The position numbers and the translations under genes were made by a program. From NCBI GenBank assembly GCA_946615495.1, contig CAMOHY010000169.1:1-5517 (forward strand): a stretch of 5,517 nt of DNA, read 5' to 3'. Of the stretch, positions 5,391-5,517 are shown piece by piece. Source of the stretch: an uncultured Clostridia bacterium. GTDB lineage: Bacteria; Bacillota; Clostridia; Christensenellales; Aristaeellaceae. Every line of letters starts with the position of its first letter. The stretch's first letter is position 1. The notes under the pieces were generated by a model that was not told the DNA's origin, ran no database searches, and was given only the letters and a program-made list of their open reading frames with translations.

Positions 5391-5431
5391 CCCATTCCCA
5401 CCACAGAATCATTTGGAGGTGTTACCAACAC

Positions 5432-5517
5432 ATGGCACGTATTGCGGGTGTTGACCTGCCCAGAGAAAAGCGCGTCGAGGTTGGCTTGACCTACATCTTC
5501 GGCATCGGCCCGACGGT
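5432..5517 (+). CDS. rpsM: 30S ribosomal protein S13, 5' part (3' end outside window)
   Basis: S13 sits in the head of the 30S subunit and contacts the P-site tRNA and the 50S subunit through intersubunit bridges. The 28 visible codons begin MARIAGVDLPREKRVEVGLT and continue YIFGIGPT, the hallmark N-terminus of the family; the rest of a protein usually near 120 residues lies beyond the window. Many relatives have arginine where this sequence has proline in GIGPT, a small difference. GGAGGTG at 5415-5421 supports the ATG at 5432, with 10 bases between. rpsM is normally the first gene of the alpha operon (rpsM-rpsK-rpsD-rpoA-rplQ), and the unusual gap before it suggests its expression may be controlled separately from rpmJ. 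Confidence 0.97.
   Translation, partial: MARIAGVDLPREKRVEVGLTYIFGIGPT

Larger units (their letters stand above)
5053..5431. other. GC-rich, hairpin-rich intergenic region between rpmJ and rpsM
   Basis: I find no credible gene here. Short open frames on both strands are GC-driven, lack ribosome binding sites and resemble no family I recognise. The stretch is instead packed with inverted repeats: the 24-pair stem-loop at 5071-5126, GGCCCA/TGGGCC around a 3-base loop at 5137-5151, GGGC/GCCC at 5162-5173, the perfect palindrome CTGCCGGCAG at 5210-5219, and the cluster at 5282-5390. No convincing -35/-10 promoter is visible. The density of short palindromes suggests intergenic repeat elements, an rRNA-like regulatory leader for the alpha operon, or both. 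It separates the spc block from rpsM. Confidence 0.7.

Noticed and set aside
5094..5454. Open frames of 65-115 codons in the rpmJ-rpsM gap, on both strands
   Set aside because: They have no credible ribosome binding site and no conserved motif. They cross the inverted repeats, and one runs out of frame into rpsM. They are typical of stop-poor GC-rich spacer.
1..5517. CRISPR arrays, tRNA genes, insertion sequences, toxin-antitoxin or defence genes
   Set aside because: None seen. There are no regularly spaced repeats, no cloverleaf with CCA-type end and no transposase or integrase motifs; nearly all the sequence is accounted for by ribosomal-operon genes.

Overview
The window is a stretch of the spectinomycin (spc) ribosomal-protein operon running into the start of the alpha operon, all on the + strand. 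Gene order is rplR (3' part) - rpsE - rpmD - rplO - secY - adk - map - small KOW-domain RNA-binding protein - infA - rpmJ - gap - rpsM (5' part). The small KOW gene between map and infA, the strong AAGGAGG-type ribosome binding sites, the zinc-ribbon (four-cysteine) adenylate kinase and the GC-rich codon choice together point to a GC-rich member of the Bacillota, most likely a Clostridia lineage. I cannot name the genus from sequence alone.

Layout: 1-1506 encodes large- and small-subunit proteins L18 (end only), S5, L30 and L15, each with a Shine-Dalgarno sequence close to the previous stop. SecY (1509-2780) follows L15 after only 2 bases. A 189-base gap (2781-2969) then holds a long imperfect hairpin and a possible tiny leader ORF whose stop overlaps the adk start. 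adk, map and the KOW gene are joined by 4-base stop/start overlaps (ATGA, then TTGA), and infA follows 6 bases later. The KOW gene and infA both appear to start with TTG. rpmJ (4939-5052) encodes a 37-residue zinc-type L36. Positions 5053-5431 carry no credible gene but are rich in inverted repeats, including a 24-pair stem-loop and a row of smaller hairpins just ahead of rpsM.

Functionally, the genes supply ribosome parts (L18, S5, L30, L15, L36, S13), an initiation factor (IF1), the membrane protein-export channel (SecY), the enzyme that removes the initiator methionine (Map) and the enzyme that balances adenine nucleotides (Adk). This is a conserved growth-linked operon, and I see no defence, mobile or biosynthetic system. 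What deserves a second look lies in the two intergenic gaps: the secY-adk hairpin and leader ORF, and the structured rpmJ-rpsM region, which could be an undescribed ribosomal-protein leader or a nest of intergenic repeat elements. The TTG start of infA and the repeat-built N-terminal tail of S5 are smaller curiosities.
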